NCBI GenBank assembly: GCA_031411495.1 | Contig: JANOBD010000053.1 | Span: 1 to 64,000, forward strand | DNA from: JANOBD01 sp031411495 | GTDB taxonomy: Bacteria > Planctomycetota > Phycisphaerae > Tepidisphaerales > Tepidisphaeraceae | Length of the DNA stretch: 64,000 bases | Direction of reading: 5' to 3' | Shown: in pieces, positions 42,735 to 52,760 of the stretch | Layout of the letters: every line of letters starts with the position of its first letter | Numbering within the stretch: position 1 is the first letter of the stretch | The notes under the pieces: generated by a model | Told to the model about the DNA's origin: nothing | The model's database searches: none | What the model saw: the letters and a program-made list of their open reading frames with translations, nothing else | Position numbers and translations under genes: made by a program

Positions 42735-44090
42735 TTACGGCACGAGCGCAATCGCCTGCTCATACACCTTGATGCACGAGACGGCCGAGTCGCTCCAGCT
42801 CAGCTTCTTCACTTCGAAGGCGCCGTGTTCGCGCAGCGTGTTGGACAGGGCGGGGTGTTTGAGGACACCGACGATCTTGTTAGCCATCTCATTCACATCC
42901 CAGAAGTCGACTTTCAGGACGTTCTGAAGAACTTCGCTAACGCCGGACTGCTTGGAGATGATGACGGGCACGTCGTGGGCGATCGCTTCGAGCGGGGCGA
43001 TGCCGAACGGTTCGCTCACGCTCGGCATTACGTAAAGGTCGGCCTTCTTGAAGACCTCGTCGATGTCCTTGCCGCGGAGGAACCCGGTAAAGAGCACCTT
43101 GTGACCGATGCCCATGGCGGCGGCCATCTCGATGGTCCTGCGGATCATGTCGCCGCTGCCGGCCATGATGAACTTCACGTTGTCCATCACCTCGAGGACC
43201 TTCTTCGCGGCGGCGATGAAATACTCCGGGCCCTTCTGCATGGTGATTCGGCCGAAGAAGAGGACGATCTTCTCGTCCTTCTTGATGTTGTACTTGATCG
43301 GGTCGAACATGCCGTTGGTACCGCCGTTGAGGTCGATAGCGTTGTAGACCACTTCGACCTTGTCGGGCTGGATGCCGTAATGGTGGGTGCAGATGTTCTT
43401 GGTCAGATGGCTGACGGCGATGACCTTCATGGCGGCGTGCATGCCGCGGCGTTCGATGTCGTAGATTCGGCTGTCGACGTTGGAGCCGGAGCGATCGAAC
43501 TCGGTCGAGTGCACGTGAACGACCAGCGGCTTTCCGGTTGCGGCGGCGACGGAGAGTGCGGCGGGGTAGGTCATCCAATCGTGTGCGTGGATGACGTCAA
43601 ACTGTTCTTTTTTCGCCAGGTCGACTGCAAGTGACGCATAACGATGCACTTCGGCGAAAAGATCACCCGCATACTGGGCGCCCGAACCGCCGCCCTGGTT
43701 AATGAAACTCTGAACCGGCGTGTTGCCCGCGCTGGGGATGTGCCGGGTGGTTTCGACACGTTTGGTACCCTTGGAGATGAACTTCTGCGTCATCGGCGAA
43801 AGGTCGCCCGGCTGCTGGTATGGGTCGGTGCCCAGTGCATCCACGGTACGGAAGCTGACGTTCTCAAACTCGTCGAGACGGTGCTCGGTTTGCGGTTGCT
43901 CGTAGGTCGAACCGGGCTGGGGCGCGACGAGGCGAACGTGCGTGGAATAGGGCGAGTTCACCGGCCGCGGGAGGATAAAAATCACATCGGTGCCGGCGGC
44001 ACTCATGGCTTTCGTGAGGCCGTAGCATGCTGTGCCGAGCCCTCCACTGATGAAAGGAGGAAATTCCCAACCCAACATGAAAACCCGCAT
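42735..44090 (-). CDS. Glycosyltransferase family 4 (glycogen synthase-like)
   Basis: 451 residues, GT-B fold. GWEFPPFISGGLGTACYGLTKAM matches the glycogen/starch-synthase style N-terminal domain; FDVIHAHDWMTYPA and VVHVHSTEFDRSG complete it. The C-terminal nucleotide-sugar domain has VLFFGRITMQKGPEYFI, KFIMAGSGD and PSVSEPFGIAPLEAIA (the E-x7-E motif). It transfers a hexose from a nucleotide sugar, perhaps in glycogen or exopolysaccharide synthesis. It stands alone. Confidence 0.88.
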   Translation of the reverse strand: MRVFMLGWEFPPFISGGLGTACYGLTKAMSAAGTDVIFILPRPVNSPYSTHVRLVAPQPGSTYEQPQTEHRLDEFENVSFRTVDALGTDPYQQPGDLSPMTQKFISKGTKRVETTRHIPSAGNTPVQSFINQGGGSGAQYAGDLFAEVHRYASLAVDLAKKEQFDVIHAHDWMTYPAALSVAAATGKPLVVHVHSTEFDRSGSNVDSRIYDIERRGMHAAMKVIAVSHLTKNICTHHYGIQPDKVEVVYNAIDLNGGTNGMFDPIKYNIKKDEKIVLFFGRITMQKGPEYFIAAAKKVLEVMDNVKFIMAGSGDMIRRTIEMAAAMGIGHKVLFTGFLRGKDIDEVFKKADLYVMPSVSEPFGIAPLEAIAHDVPVIISKQSGVSEVLQNVLKVDFWDVNEMANKIVGVLKHPALSNTLREHGAFEVKKLSWSDSAVSCIKVYEQAIALVP

Positions 44091-44297
44091 GAGTCACACC
44101 TTGTCCATCCGGACGTCACAAACCACCAACCGAACCGGGAGGTTGCGATAACGAAGCCCCGCTGTCAACATGATGCCTACACCTTCACTAGCTTTTCACA
44201 CGACTGCGGCATTTTGCCTTCAAACTAAGCGCGCGAGCTGCTGAGGTTGCATGGAAGTTAGACACGGCAAAAAGCGGACCGCAATCCGGTTCGAGAT

Positions 44298-45065
44298 TCA
44301 ATCATGTGGAATCTTCGCCTTGGTAGAAAGCGTCATCACTGTCTTCCATGCCAGGTAATGCACGGGATCATTGGTTTGATTGGGTCCGGCGACGAGATCA
44401 AACGGTTTCGCGGGCCGGACCAGTCGTGCAATCGGCCGATTCGCCGAGTCCCTACCCAGTTGTACGTCGATGTACGAACACTCCGTAAGGCGCTCGATTG
44501 TGTCGCCTTTAGGTGTTATCTCGACACAGTGTCCCTTGTCCTTTGAGAGGTACATGATCGTGCACGAGTCGGCAGTGAGGGGGATGACCGCAAATGTCGT
44601 ACCCGTGGCGGCGGTCGTGACGTGCTCGTTTTCCGCCGAGCCGTTCGTGCCCATGATGTACACCAGCACGTTCCCCATGTAGTGAAGCATCGGCCCGCCG
44701 ACCGCTTGCGTTGTCGCCGTCTGGATAGGCTGCGGTTGCGTGGGCGACGGTGGTGCGGGGGTTGGCAGCGGCTGTGGCGGCGGCGGATTCTCTTCGGGAG
44801 GTGTCGCGGCGGGATTCATCTCGAACGCCACGAGGTAATAGAAATCGGAAGTGCCGGCCGCGTCTTTGAGTCGTCCCCGCATCGCGGAATAGGGTTTTCC
44901 GTTCGCACCCAACAGGCACGCGATCGCGCGCGCCTGTTCGTCGCCAGGCATCAGGGCTCTCGCCGGTTCGACCGGAGTCGAAGAACACCCCAGCAGCATC
45001 GACAACATTCCAGCCGTTACGAGTCGCTTCATCAGCGCCTTTCGAAGTGGTCTTCTGATCGTCAT
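44298..45065 (-). CDS. Lipoprotein of unknown function coupled to the kinase gene
   Basis: 255 residues from ATG 45065, which overlaps the kinase stop (ATGA); starting at 45032 instead gives MKRLVTAGMLSMLLGCSS, a classic lipoprotein signal. The middle is a proline-rich linker (PPPPQPLPTPAPPSP), then a beta-rich domain (GTTFAVIPLTADSCTIMYLS). No family was recognised. The coupling suggests a surface partner of the kinase. Confidence 0.72.
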   Translation of the reverse strand: MTIRRPLRKALMKRLVTAGMLSMLLGCSSTPVEPARALMPGDEQARAIACLLGANGKPYSAMRGRLKDAAGTSDFYYLVAFEMNPAATPPEENPPPPQPLPTPAPPSPTQPQPIQTATTQAVGGPMLHYMGNVLVYIMGTNGSAENEHVTTAATGTTFAVIPLTADSCTIMYLSKDKGHCVEITPKGDTIERLTECSYIDVQLGRDSANRPIARLVRPAKPFDLVAGPNQTNDPVHYLAWKTVMTLSTKAKIPHD

Positions 45066-47356
45066 TGAATATCGATGGTGTTCGCAAGTGTGTCGGGCGC
45101 CCTCAACACCCTCGTGGCCAAAAGGGTCACCACGGCACCGGCGAGCCACCCGACGATCGCAGGGACCGGGTTCAGCTGAATCCTCCCGATCACCACCAAC
45201 AACACCGACGCCGCCAACAGTGTTGCCACCGCGAACAGCAGGGCGCCGCCGTTCAGCAGGCGACGCCGACGCAGCCGCCAAGTGAGCCAGACCGAGACGA
45301 TCGCGCTAAGACAATAGCTCGCGCGGACCAGCCACTGCGCCGCCGGCTGAGTCGCGCCCGCGCCGAGCAGTGCATCAATGGCCATGACCTGCACGTAGGT
45401 TTCCGGCAGGATCGATCCATCCGGTGCAGTGCGCCGACGCTCGCCACTGACGCGGAAATCGCCGATGACGACTACCCGGCCGCTCACCCGCTGCGCCAGA
45501 TCGATCGGCGTCATTCGTGCGAACTCCACAGCGCTGAGGTATGCATCCCTGCGCTCGCGCTCCAGCGGCAGGTCGATGGGATAGACCAACGTCTGTGACC
45601 CTTCGGGAAGGTTCGTCTCGCTCGCGTATTCGCGGACTGGCTGTTGCCGCGCAAAAGGGATCAGCCAGGCCCGATCGTTCCAATGTCGGACCGAGGGAAC
45701 GCTGGTCGGCCGCGACAGCATCACTTCGATGTTCTGTTCCGACGAATCCAGTTGCACCTGCACCTCGTGGGAGGTGGGGTCGAGCTTGTACATCGCGGCC
45801 AGGAGCGCGAGCGAAGGAGCCAGCGGATGGGCGGGAACGCGCATCGCAATGTCCTGGCTCCAGAGCCCGAGCTGGTCATTGACCTGCCCGGTCACGCCGC
45901 CCAGTTGGGCGACGTTCGCTGCCACCACCGGAGCGATTGGCAACGGATCCCACGCCGCCATGGCGGCAACGACCGGGACGCCCTCGGCACTCGCCATCCT
46001 GAGTGAGTCGGCCAGCGGCTGGTCGTAAGGCGAGGCGCCCTGAAAGACGACGTCCAAGGCGATCACCGCGGGTTTTGCCTGCACGAGGCGAGCAATGATT
46101 TCGCCATACACCGGGCGAAGCACCGATCGGCGCGGCGAATCAAAATCGACACCGGACACGCCCAGACTCTTTGCTAATTCCCGAGTGGCCGGCTCATCTT
46201 CAATACCGATGACCAGCACCCGGCTGCTCATCGGCTTTCCTTGCCGCGTTGCGGACGAGACATAGCTCAGGCCGCGCTGCAGCGTGCTGCCCGGCGGATA
46301 ACTCAGGAACTTCGGGAATGACGCGATCCATCCGATGGCCATGGAAAGCGCCATGCACACGACAAGTGTCAATCGCACGCCGACCCATCGACGCCTCATT
46401 TCTCGCAACAGGTGAGCAGCGCCGGACGGGTGTGACACCGAGACCGGCTCCCGCTCCAGCACCCGTCTCAGGTCGCCCGCCAGTTCCTTTGCCGAGCCGT
46501 AGCGATCCTCCCGGTGCTTCGAAAGGGCATGCCGGAGCACGAGTTCCAGGTCTGCGTCGAGCTCCGGCGCAGCGGTTCGCAGGCGTGGCGGGTCTTGCGT
46601 CGTGATCACGTGTGCGGCCTGGAGGATGGTGCGCTTGCCGATCTCGTAAGGCAGTTTCCCGCTGAGCAGTTCCCACGCGATGACGCCGATGCTGTACACG
46701 TCGCTGCGTGCATTGATGGCATGGGCGTCGCCGGAGACCTGCTCGGGGCTCATGTACGGCAGGGTGCCCAGGAGGGCGTCACCCGTGGTCTGGATCGATC
46801 CATCGACATCCGCCATCACCCGCGCGACGCCGAAGTCGATCAGTTTCAGGCGTCCGTCGGCGTCGATGAGGATGTTCGGCGGCTTCAAATCGCGGTGCAG
46901 CACGCCGCGGTCGTGTCCGTGCTGGACGGCGGAACAAAGGTCGATGAGCAGTTCGATCTTGGTCCGGATCGAATGGGTGCCGCTGCGGAAGTAGCTCGAA
47001 AACGTCTGCGCGCCGCTGACGTATTCCATGGCGTAGTACGGCACGGACTTGCCGCCGAACTCGGCGACACCGGCTTCGTACACCTGCGCGATGTTCGGAT
47101 GCTGCAGGCGGCCGAGCAGGTTGGCCTCGCGGCGGAACCGTTCGACCGCGTTGGGATTGTCCACGCCGCTGCGCATCAACTTGACGGCCACGACGCGTCG
47201 CGGGTCGCGCTGGCGGGCCTCGTAGACGACGCCCATGCCGCCGCCGCCGATCTCGCGCACCAGTGTGAACTGCCCGACGACGACCGCCCGCGCCTCGCCC
47301 GAATGGATCGAAGCGGTCTCCGGCGAGCCGAGCGGATCAGGTCTGGGGTCGGCCAT
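45062..47356 (-). CDS. Serine/threonine protein kinase with CHASE2 sensor domain
   Basis: 764 residues. Kinase domain about 28-295: glycine loop IGGGGMGVVYEA, VAVKLMRS (ATP Lys), HRDLKPPNIL (catalytic loop), IDFGVARV (DFG), and LGTLPYMSPEQ. A TM segment follows near 325-345, then an extracytoplasmic CHASE2 domain (about 360-640: VLVIGIEDEPATRELA, PAVIALDVVFQG, RVVVIGDFRVSGERR) and two or more TM segments at the end. An input received outside would control cytoplasmic phosphorylation. Start 47356 is preferred; 47398 is possible. Translationally coupled to the lipoprotein gene. Confidence 0.88.
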   Translation of the reverse strand: MADPRPDPLGSPETASIHSGEARAVVVGQFTLVREIGGGGMGVVYEARQRDPRRVVAVKLMRSGVDNPNAVERFRREANLLGRLQHPNIAQVYEAGVAEFGGKSVPYYAMEYVSGAQTFSSYFRSGTHSIRTKIELLIDLCSAVQHGHDRGVLHRDLKPPNILIDADGRLKLIDFGVARVMADVDGSIQTTGDALLGTLPYMSPEQVSGDAHAINARSDVYSIGVIAWELLSGKLPYEIGKRTILQAAHVITTQDPPRLRTAAPELDADLELVLRHALSKHREDRYGSAKELAGDLRRVLEREPVSVSHPSGAAHLLREMRRRWVGVRLTLVVCMALSMAIGWIASFPKFLSYPPGSTLQRGLSYVSSATRQGKPMSSRVLVIGIEDEPATRELAKSLGVSGVDFDSPRRSVLRPVYGEIIARLVQAKPAVIALDVVFQGASPYDQPLADSLRMASAEGVPVVAAMAAWDPLPIAPVVAANVAQLGGVTGQVNDQLGLWSQDIAMRVPAHPLAPSLALLAAMYKLDPTSHEVQVQLDSSEQNIEVMLSRPTSVPSVRHWNDRAWLIPFARQQPVREYASETNLPEGSQTLVYPIDLPLERERRDAYLSAVEFARMTPIDLAQRVSGRVVVIGDFRVSGERRRTAPDGSILPETYVQVMAIDALLGAGATQPAAQWLVRASYCLSAIVSVWLTWRLRRRRLLNGGALLFAVATLLAASVLLVVIGRIQLNPVPAIVGWLAGAVVTLLATRVLRAPDTLANTIDIQ

Positions 47357-47440
47357 CGACGGCGATGATACCGCGAGAACGAAATGACAGTTCAACAATC
47401 GATCTGGCGCGGCAGGAGAGGCGTGCTGGTGCAGATCAGA

Positions 47441-48895
47441 TCATGCCGCAGCTGGGATTCGCTTTCGATCGTTGAACCGCTTGATCGTGTTCCAGAAGAT
47501 GATCTGCAGCGGTATCACCGCCGCCTGGGCGACGACGCCGACCAGTGCGCTCGACATTTCATCCTTCCAGATCAGCCCCAGGCAGAACGGAGCCGAGGCG
47601 CTGCTGAGAAGTCGCGGAAACGCGTCGATTTCGCCCTGCATGGCGGCGGTGCTCGCGTCGATGATCGGCAAGAGCGTCCAGAAGACGATCAGCCAGGGAA
47701 TGAACAGATACGCCGTGGGAATCTTCATGCGCCCGGCCGCGAAGGCGAGAAGGGCGACGCTGAGCACGAAGACGGCAATCACCAGCGCCGTCAGTAGGAA
47801 ATGGATTAACTGGCGTGGCGTGCCGTGCGTCGACCATCCCGAGAGCGCGCCGACCGTGAGCGGCGCCGCCGCCAGCAGTGAGAGCAGCAGGACGAACACC
47901 ATCAGCGACGCGAGCGGCAAGGGGAGCGGGTGATTGTCGATAAAGTACGCGTCGATCTTCCGTCGTTCACGCCAGCGCGCGACGGCCCCGGCGGCGGAAC
48001 TGATCGGTCCGACCGCCAGCAGCATCGACGTCGAAACGCCGATGATGTACGAGATGCCGATCACCTGGTCGCTGTTGAGCGGGCCGATGATCCAGACGCG
48101 TTCCCCGAGCGAACCGACGCAGCTGAGCACGACCCAAAGCGTCAAGAGCGCAAAGCCCCAGGCGAATCCGAGCGGCGGAACGTCGTCTCTTCGATATCGC
48201 CGACACGCGCCGACGAAGAGAATGACCGCGAGCGTGAACTGCGACGCGAATGCGATGATGTGAATCGCCTTGATCTCGCCCATCTGCAGCGCCGCGAACC
48301 CTGAACTGTAAGGCGAGAACATGACGCGCAGCGCCGGCACGATGGTCCCCGCGCCGATCGCCATGGGGCCGAATGCGAAGCCGAACAACGCCGGGTTAAA
48401 TCGAGGCAGCCATTGCGTGGTGAAAGCGACGAGGCAGCACATCATGAAGGAGATGCCGCCACCCGCCGCATGAAGCGCGATCCAGCCGCGCCAATCCTGG
48501 TTCGCGGCCGACGCGATGAACAGGCCGATCACAAACACGCACGCCATCGCGGCCAGGAGGAGCAGGTTGGGTCCGAAGATGTACCCGGCGACGGCTGCGG
48601 CCGAACTTTCGGGCATGAGCCGGTGCGATTCGATCAGCTTGTTCATGCGGTCGCGCTTGATCGCGCCGTGAACCCGCGTCGGGATGACGATCCCGAACAG
48701 GATGCCCTGAACAATGCTCAGCGCGTGATACCACCACGCGAGGGTGGCGTCGGGCTGTTCACTGATCCGCATCGAGCCGAACAAGAGTAAGGGCAATCCG
48801 ATTGCGATCGCGCCGCACACCCACGCGATTCGCGACCAGCCCCCGGTGATCTGCACATTTGCCCAGCCGATGGAATTATTGGTAAGGACCGACAT
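47441..48895 (-). CDS. Polytopic membrane protein of unknown function
   Basis: 484 residues with about 12 predicted TM segments and short loops. Segments such as GILFGIVIPTRVHGAIKRDRMNKLIESHRLMP and GYIFGPNLLLLAAMACVFVI resemble ABC-2-type permease subunits seen in planctomycetes, but there is no ATPase beside it. It is 84 bases upstream of the kinase gene, in the same direction, which may be coincidence. Confidence 0.7.
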   Translation of the reverse strand: MSVLTNNSIGWANVQITGGWSRIAWVCGAIAIGLPLLLFGSMRISEQPDATLAWWYHALSIVQGILFGIVIPTRVHGAIKRDRMNKLIESHRLMPESSAAAVAGYIFGPNLLLLAAMACVFVIGLFIASAANQDWRGWIALHAAGGGISFMMCCLVAFTTQWLPRFNPALFGFAFGPMAIGAGTIVPALRVMFSPYSSGFAALQMGEIKAIHIIAFASQFTLAVILFVGACRRYRRDDVPPLGFAWGFALLTLWVVLSCVGSLGERVWIIGPLNSDQVIGISYIIGVSTSMLLAVGPISSAAGAVARWRERRKIDAYFIDNHPLPLPLASLMVFVLLLSLLAAAPLTVGALSGWSTHGTPRQLIHFLLTALVIAVFVLSVALLAFAAGRMKIPTAYLFIPWLIVFWTLLPIIDASTAAMQGEIDAFPRLLSSASAPFCLGLIWKDEMSSALVGVVAQAAVIPLQIIFWNTIKRFNDRKRIPAAA

Positions 48896-49057
48896 TGGCG
48901 TCGCAGCATAGCGTGAGGTGTGCGAAACCGGACGTTTCTGGCACGTTACAAAGCGGCTCTCGGGATCGAATGCCCCCGCGACCTTGAAATCCCCGATGCC
49001 CGACCCGCACGGATGGCGCTAAAGTGCGTCCGCACGTACAAATCAAGGAGACAAACC

Positions 49058-49453
49058 ATGGCAAGCCGCCTTTATATCGCCAACGACGACTCGCGGGACG
49101 TAAGCCTTCGCGAAGTCTGCACGATCCCCGACATTGGCACCGCCGCCGCGATCGGCGCCGGCGCGTGGCTCATTTACCGCGGGCTTCGCGCCGGTGGTGT
49201 CGTCTCGGCAGCGCTCACGATTGGCGGCGCTGCGCTGCTGGCTCGACAGATCACCGGGAAATCGTTCGCCGAGCTCCTTCACCTCGATTCGATCAAGGAC
49301 GGCCCGACGCCGGATTCACCGTCGTATGCCGACGGCGGACGAGCCTCGAACCAGGAGCCGGAAGACGTCGTCGACGAAGCGGCGATGGAAAGCTTTCCGG
49401 CAAGCGATCCGCCGGCGTCGCACCATAGCACTCAGTTGCCACCGGAGAATTGA
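49058..49453 (+). CDS. Small membrane protein with MESFPASDPP tail
   Basis: 131 residues. Two short hydrophobic segments (GTAAAIGAGAWLIYRGL, GGVVSAALTIGGAALLAR) resemble DUF2892-like small membrane proteins. The acidic C-terminus ends DEAAMESFPASDPPAS, a short motif I recognise from several small bacterial stress-type proteins. AAGGAGACAAACC precedes the ATG. It overlaps the convergent coaE gene by 22 bases. Confidence 0.72.
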   Translation: MASRLYIANDDSRDVSLREVCTIPDIGTAAAIGAGAWLIYRGLRAGGVVSAALTIGGAALLARQITGKSFAELLHLDSIKDGPTPDSPSYADGGRASNQEPEDVVDEAAMESFPASDPPASHHSTQLPPEN

Positions 49454-50070
49454 CCGGTGAGATGCGACGTGACACGGTTCATCAGCTCATTGAGTTGAAC
49501 GCGTAATGTCGCTTCGTCCAGATCGCCACGAACAATGTCTGTCGCCAATTGCCGCTTGAGTTCGAGCGGCAACTGGCTTTTTTCACGTCGCTCAAACTCT
49601 CGCTCATCCCATCCGCGCTGGTCTCGCGCGCGTCGCAGCCGGATGTCGCGCGGCGTGTCAACCATGATCAGCGCATCACACCGGTTGTTCAACCCGGCCT
49701 CGATGAGCAGCGGTGAATCCCATACGAACGCCCGAACCGAATTGTCACCCGCGCGCTGGCGCATGAGCAGGTCTCGATGCTCGTTGATCAGTGGATGCAT
49801 GAACGCTTCGAGGCGTCGGCGTTCGTCGAGGCTCGGAAAGACTCGCGCGGCGATCGCCTTGCGGTCGATTTCCCCACCCTCGCCCAGCACCGCGTCGCCG
49901 TACCAGTTGCGCAGCGTGTTGATGACATCGGCGCGGCGATAGATCTGATGGGCGATCGAATCGGAATCGATGACGAAACAGCCGAGCGAACGGAGTACGC
50001 CAGAGACGAAGGATTTGCCGCTCGCGACGCCGCCGACGATTCCAATGATGGGTTTGCCACCGAAGGGCAT
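49432..50070 (-). CDS. coaE: Dephospho-CoA kinase
   Basis: 212 residues. P-loop GIVGGVASGKS at the start, DSDSIAHQIYR, the HPLINEHRD lid region, and DSPLLIEAGLNNRCD followed by VDTPRDIRLRRARDQRG. It phosphorylates dephospho-CoA in the last step of CoA synthesis. Tail-to-tail overlap with the 49058 gene is unusual but short. Confidence 0.93.
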   Translation of the reverse strand: MPFGGKPIIGIVGGVASGKSFVSGVLRSLGCFVIDSDSIAHQIYRRADVINTLRNWYGDAVLGEGGEIDRKAIAARVFPSLDERRRLEAFMHPLINEHRDLLMRQRAGDNSVRAFVWDSPLLIEAGLNNRCDALIMVDTPRDIRLRRARDQRGWDEREFERREKSQLPLELKRQLATDIVRGDLDEATLRVQLNELMNRVTSHLTGQFSGGN

Positions 50071-50156
50071 GTGGGCATTCTAGTGAAGAATGGCGTGGCG
50101 TGAATCGAAATCAGAAAAGGCACTGCTGGGCACGTGTGGGCCGATCGAGCGGGACA

Positions 50157-51764
50157 TCACGACCGCGCCCGTTCCCGCGCGACCGCGAGTTTGACTTTCA
50201 AATCACTCGGGTGGGCAGCTTCCGGCAACTTCGCGATCTGTTCGTAGATCATGACGGCGGCTGGCCAGTCACGACGGGCTTCGGCGTCGAGCGCGCTCGT
50301 GCGGAGCGTCGCGGCAGCGGCGATCGCCTCGTCCAGCGACATGGGCGTCGACGTGTCGATCGGCTGCTTGGTGGATTTCGACGGTTGGTCGGACTTTGGA
50401 GCATCCTGCTTCGCCAGGATCGTGTCCAACTCACTCGCCGTCGCGACCGGCGGCGGCGAGTAAACGTTGCGGGTCGTCGGCTGGAAGACCGATGCCTGCC
50501 CTGCGAGCGCATCGATCGGCGCGTTCGGATCGACGGCGTGTTGTGACCAGACACTTTGCACGCGGGGCTGCGGTCCGGTGAGCGGCGCGGCCTCGTCGCC
50601 TGCCAGTTTGTTCGCGCCGTCGGCGGCATCCGGATTGGAGGGCGACGTGGTCGGACGAGGTTCAAGCTGGATCGGAGTGATCGGCGGAAGCTGGCTGAGG
50701 TCTTCCAGTGTCGAAGGCTTTCGCACCGGCTTCCCCATCGCTCGCGCGACCCAGGATTGCGTTCGATCCCAGTACGGGCGCGCCGTGTCGCGCGCCTGTC
50801 GATACCAGTCGGGCTTGAAGAAGATCACCGCGACCGACGCCAGCGAGATCAGCACAAGCAAGATCGCGGCGACTTTCGTCAACTTCCAGATACGTCTGGA
50901 AGTGCGCTTTACCAGGCCGGGCTGAGGCAGATCGAGCTGGAACGCCGCCGCGAGTTCGCTGGCGGAGAGAATGACGTCGTCGTCGCCGCGGGCGAGCGTG
51001 ATCGATCGCGTCCCGGAAGTTGGGCGCGCATCGCGCACGGCGAGGTCGCCCGGCGGTTTGGCTTGTTCGGGAAGTTCACGTCGAGCCGGCGGCAAAGCGC
51101 GCGGCGAGGGGTCCTGTTCGATCTCTTCGCGCGTCGATACCTCGCGCATGACCGGCAGTGCCGCATGGCTTTCGAGGAACTGATCGGGATCGTCCGGAAT
51201 CTCCTGCGCGCTCTTGCAGCGCGGACAGGTCGCAGCATCCGGCGAAACGCCGGCGCCGCAGTGCCAGCAGAGGCCGAAGACGCGTGAAAGACCTTTCACC
51301 TGGGCCGCGTAGCGCCAGAACTGACCGGTGGTTGGGCCGCGGACGATCGACTTGGGCGTCACATGGCCGCGCCGTGCCAGGGTGAGCAGGACACTGAGCC
51401 TTAGCCCCGGGGCCGTCGGATTCCTGCGCTGGAGCACGAACCACGGGCCGATTCGCTCGCCGGTCGATCGGCGGGTGGTGGCGGTGTCCTCCATGGTGCA
51501 CTTGGGGCAGGAGCCGGCGGCGTCGGCACGCACATGCGCGCAGAAGGGGCAGACGACGCTCTCAGCGGTCGGCACATCGGCGGAAATGGTGCGCGGGTCG
51601 GCCATGTCTAAGCCCAGCAGCTTGGCCGGAGCCCCGAAGATTATCAATTCCTCACCTGCTTCGTCCACCCGCGCAGGCGCATTCGGCGCAGAAACTGCCG
51701 GCAATGAAGCAGATTTCTCCGGGAAGTTTGGCTCGGGGAGGTTGCTGGGATCGAGTGATTTCAC
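50157..51764 (-). CDS. Zinc-ribbon membrane-anchored protein of unknown function
   Basis: 535 residues. Two CxxC zinc ribbons (CPFCAHVRADAAGSCPKC and CWHCGAGVSPDAATCPRC) flank a GYF_2-like domain (IGPWFVLQRRNPTAPGLRLSVL in parts). One TM segment near residue 305 (VAAILLVLISLASVAVIFF) splits it into an N-terminal cytoplasmic half and a C-terminal helical, low-complexity half with a short TPR-like repeat (DAEARRDWPAAVMIYEQ). No known function; perhaps a scaffold or regulator. Confidence 0.72.
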   Translation of the reverse strand: MKSLDPSNLPEPNFPEKSASLPAVSAPNAPARVDEAGEELIIFGAPAKLLGLDMADPRTISADVPTAESVVCPFCAHVRADAAGSCPKCTMEDTATTRRSTGERIGPWFVLQRRNPTAPGLRLSVLLTLARRGHVTPKSIVRGPTTGQFWRYAAQVKGLSRVFGLCWHCGAGVSPDAATCPRCKSAQEIPDDPDQFLESHAALPVMREVSTREEIEQDPSPRALPPARRELPEQAKPPGDLAVRDARPTSGTRSITLARGDDDVILSASELAAAFQLDLPQPGLVKRTSRRIWKLTKVAAILLVLISLASVAVIFFKPDWYRQARDTARPYWDRTQSWVARAMGKPVRKPSTLEDLSQLPPITPIQLEPRPTTSPSNPDAADGANKLAGDEAAPLTGPQPRVQSVWSQHAVDPNAPIDALAGQASVFQPTTRNVYSPPPVATASELDTILAKQDAPKSDQPSKSTKQPIDTSTPMSLDEAIAAAATLRTSALDAEARRDWPAAVMIYEQIAKLPEAAHPSDLKVKLAVARERARS

Positions 51765-51848
51765 GGCGGTGTCGACTCGACGGCTTCCAGCGATCGGGTC
51801 AACAGGAATTTAGCCGCAAGCAATATGCCAGCGGATGTGAAACCCAAT

Positions 51849-52760
51849 TCATTTCACGTATTGCCGATCGCCCATCGATGCCAGGCGAACCAGCGTCTCA
51901 TGCGGCGTCGATTTGCACGCTTCTGCGGCTTCGGCGAGCGGAAGGTCCGCGCCGAGAAGTGTCACCTCGTCGCCGGTCTTGTCCTTCGCGTCGAGCGTGA
52001 TGAACGATGTCTGCATTCCGACCTCGATGACCCGCTGTCGACGGCCATTGACGAGGCAAACTCCTGGCCGCATGCCGTCGGAATACCCTCGGAGCACGAC
52101 GCCGTGATGCATCGCCTCGAAGCCGGTGTACCCGACGGGCCCGCGGCTGCGGCGCACGTCCGCAAGCCGAATGCTGATCGTGACGGCGTCGTGATACAGC
52201 GCGATCCCCGGCCGCACCGCGTCGAGCCAGCAGGTCGGATCGTTCAGCAGCGCCGACCCCGCCGCATGAAGCATCATCCGTCTTTCCCCTAGGCGCGCCT
52301 TCAGTTCGTGTGCCTGTTTCGCGCGCGATGCGTGCGTGAACGCCTCTTCAAATGGGTGTGCGGCAAGCAATTCATCGAGGTGTTCCGGCGGACACGCGAA
52401 GCGCTGCATCCCCGTATCAACACTCAGCACCGGGTTCAGAGAGCGCCAGCGGTCGAGTTGCGGCATCGTCCAGACGGCTGGCCGGACGCCCTGGGATCGC
52501 AGGTGTTCGATGGGCTCAGCATCTGGAACGGTGGCACACAAGGTCGGTTTCTTCGTGACATCCCAAAGCCGAATCCGCGCGGCTTCGGCCGAGGAAAAGA
52601 CGTACCACGCGCTGACGAGATCGGCGATCGCATCGGCGATGGCGACGGCACCCAGGCCGTAGGCGTTCGCCTTCACGACGCCGATGAGCGCGACGCCCGT
52701 CCTGTCACGGATAGACTGAGCGTTAGACCGGATGCGATCGAGGGAAACGAGGGTGATCAT
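51849..52760 (-). CDS. alr: Alanine racemase
   Basis: 303 residues, shorter than the usual 360-370. PLP Lys in GVVKANAYGLGAV, SVDTGMQRFAC, and a C-terminal segment VLRGYSDGMRPGVCLVNGRR. It interconverts L- and D-alanine for peptidoglycan. The usual GMDQ-like segment is GMQTSFITL. The short length means part of the N-terminal barrel or C-terminal domain is trimmed. ATG 52760 is preferred to the GTG 12 codons earlier. Confidence 0.8.
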   Translation of the reverse strand: MITLVSLDRIRSNAQSIRDRTGVALIGVVKANAYGLGAVAIADAIADLVSAWYVFSSAEAARIRLWDVTKKPTLCATVPDAEPIEHLRSQGVRPAVWTMPQLDRWRSLNPVLSVDTGMQRFACPPEHLDELLAAHPFEEAFTHASRAKQAHELKARLGERRMMLHAAGSALLNDPTCWLDAVRPGIALYHDAVTISIRLADVRRSRGPVGYTGFEAMHHGVVLRGYSDGMRPGVCLVNGRRQRVIEVGMQTSFITLDAKDKTGDEVTLLGADLPLAEAAEACKSTPHETLVRLASMGDRQYVK

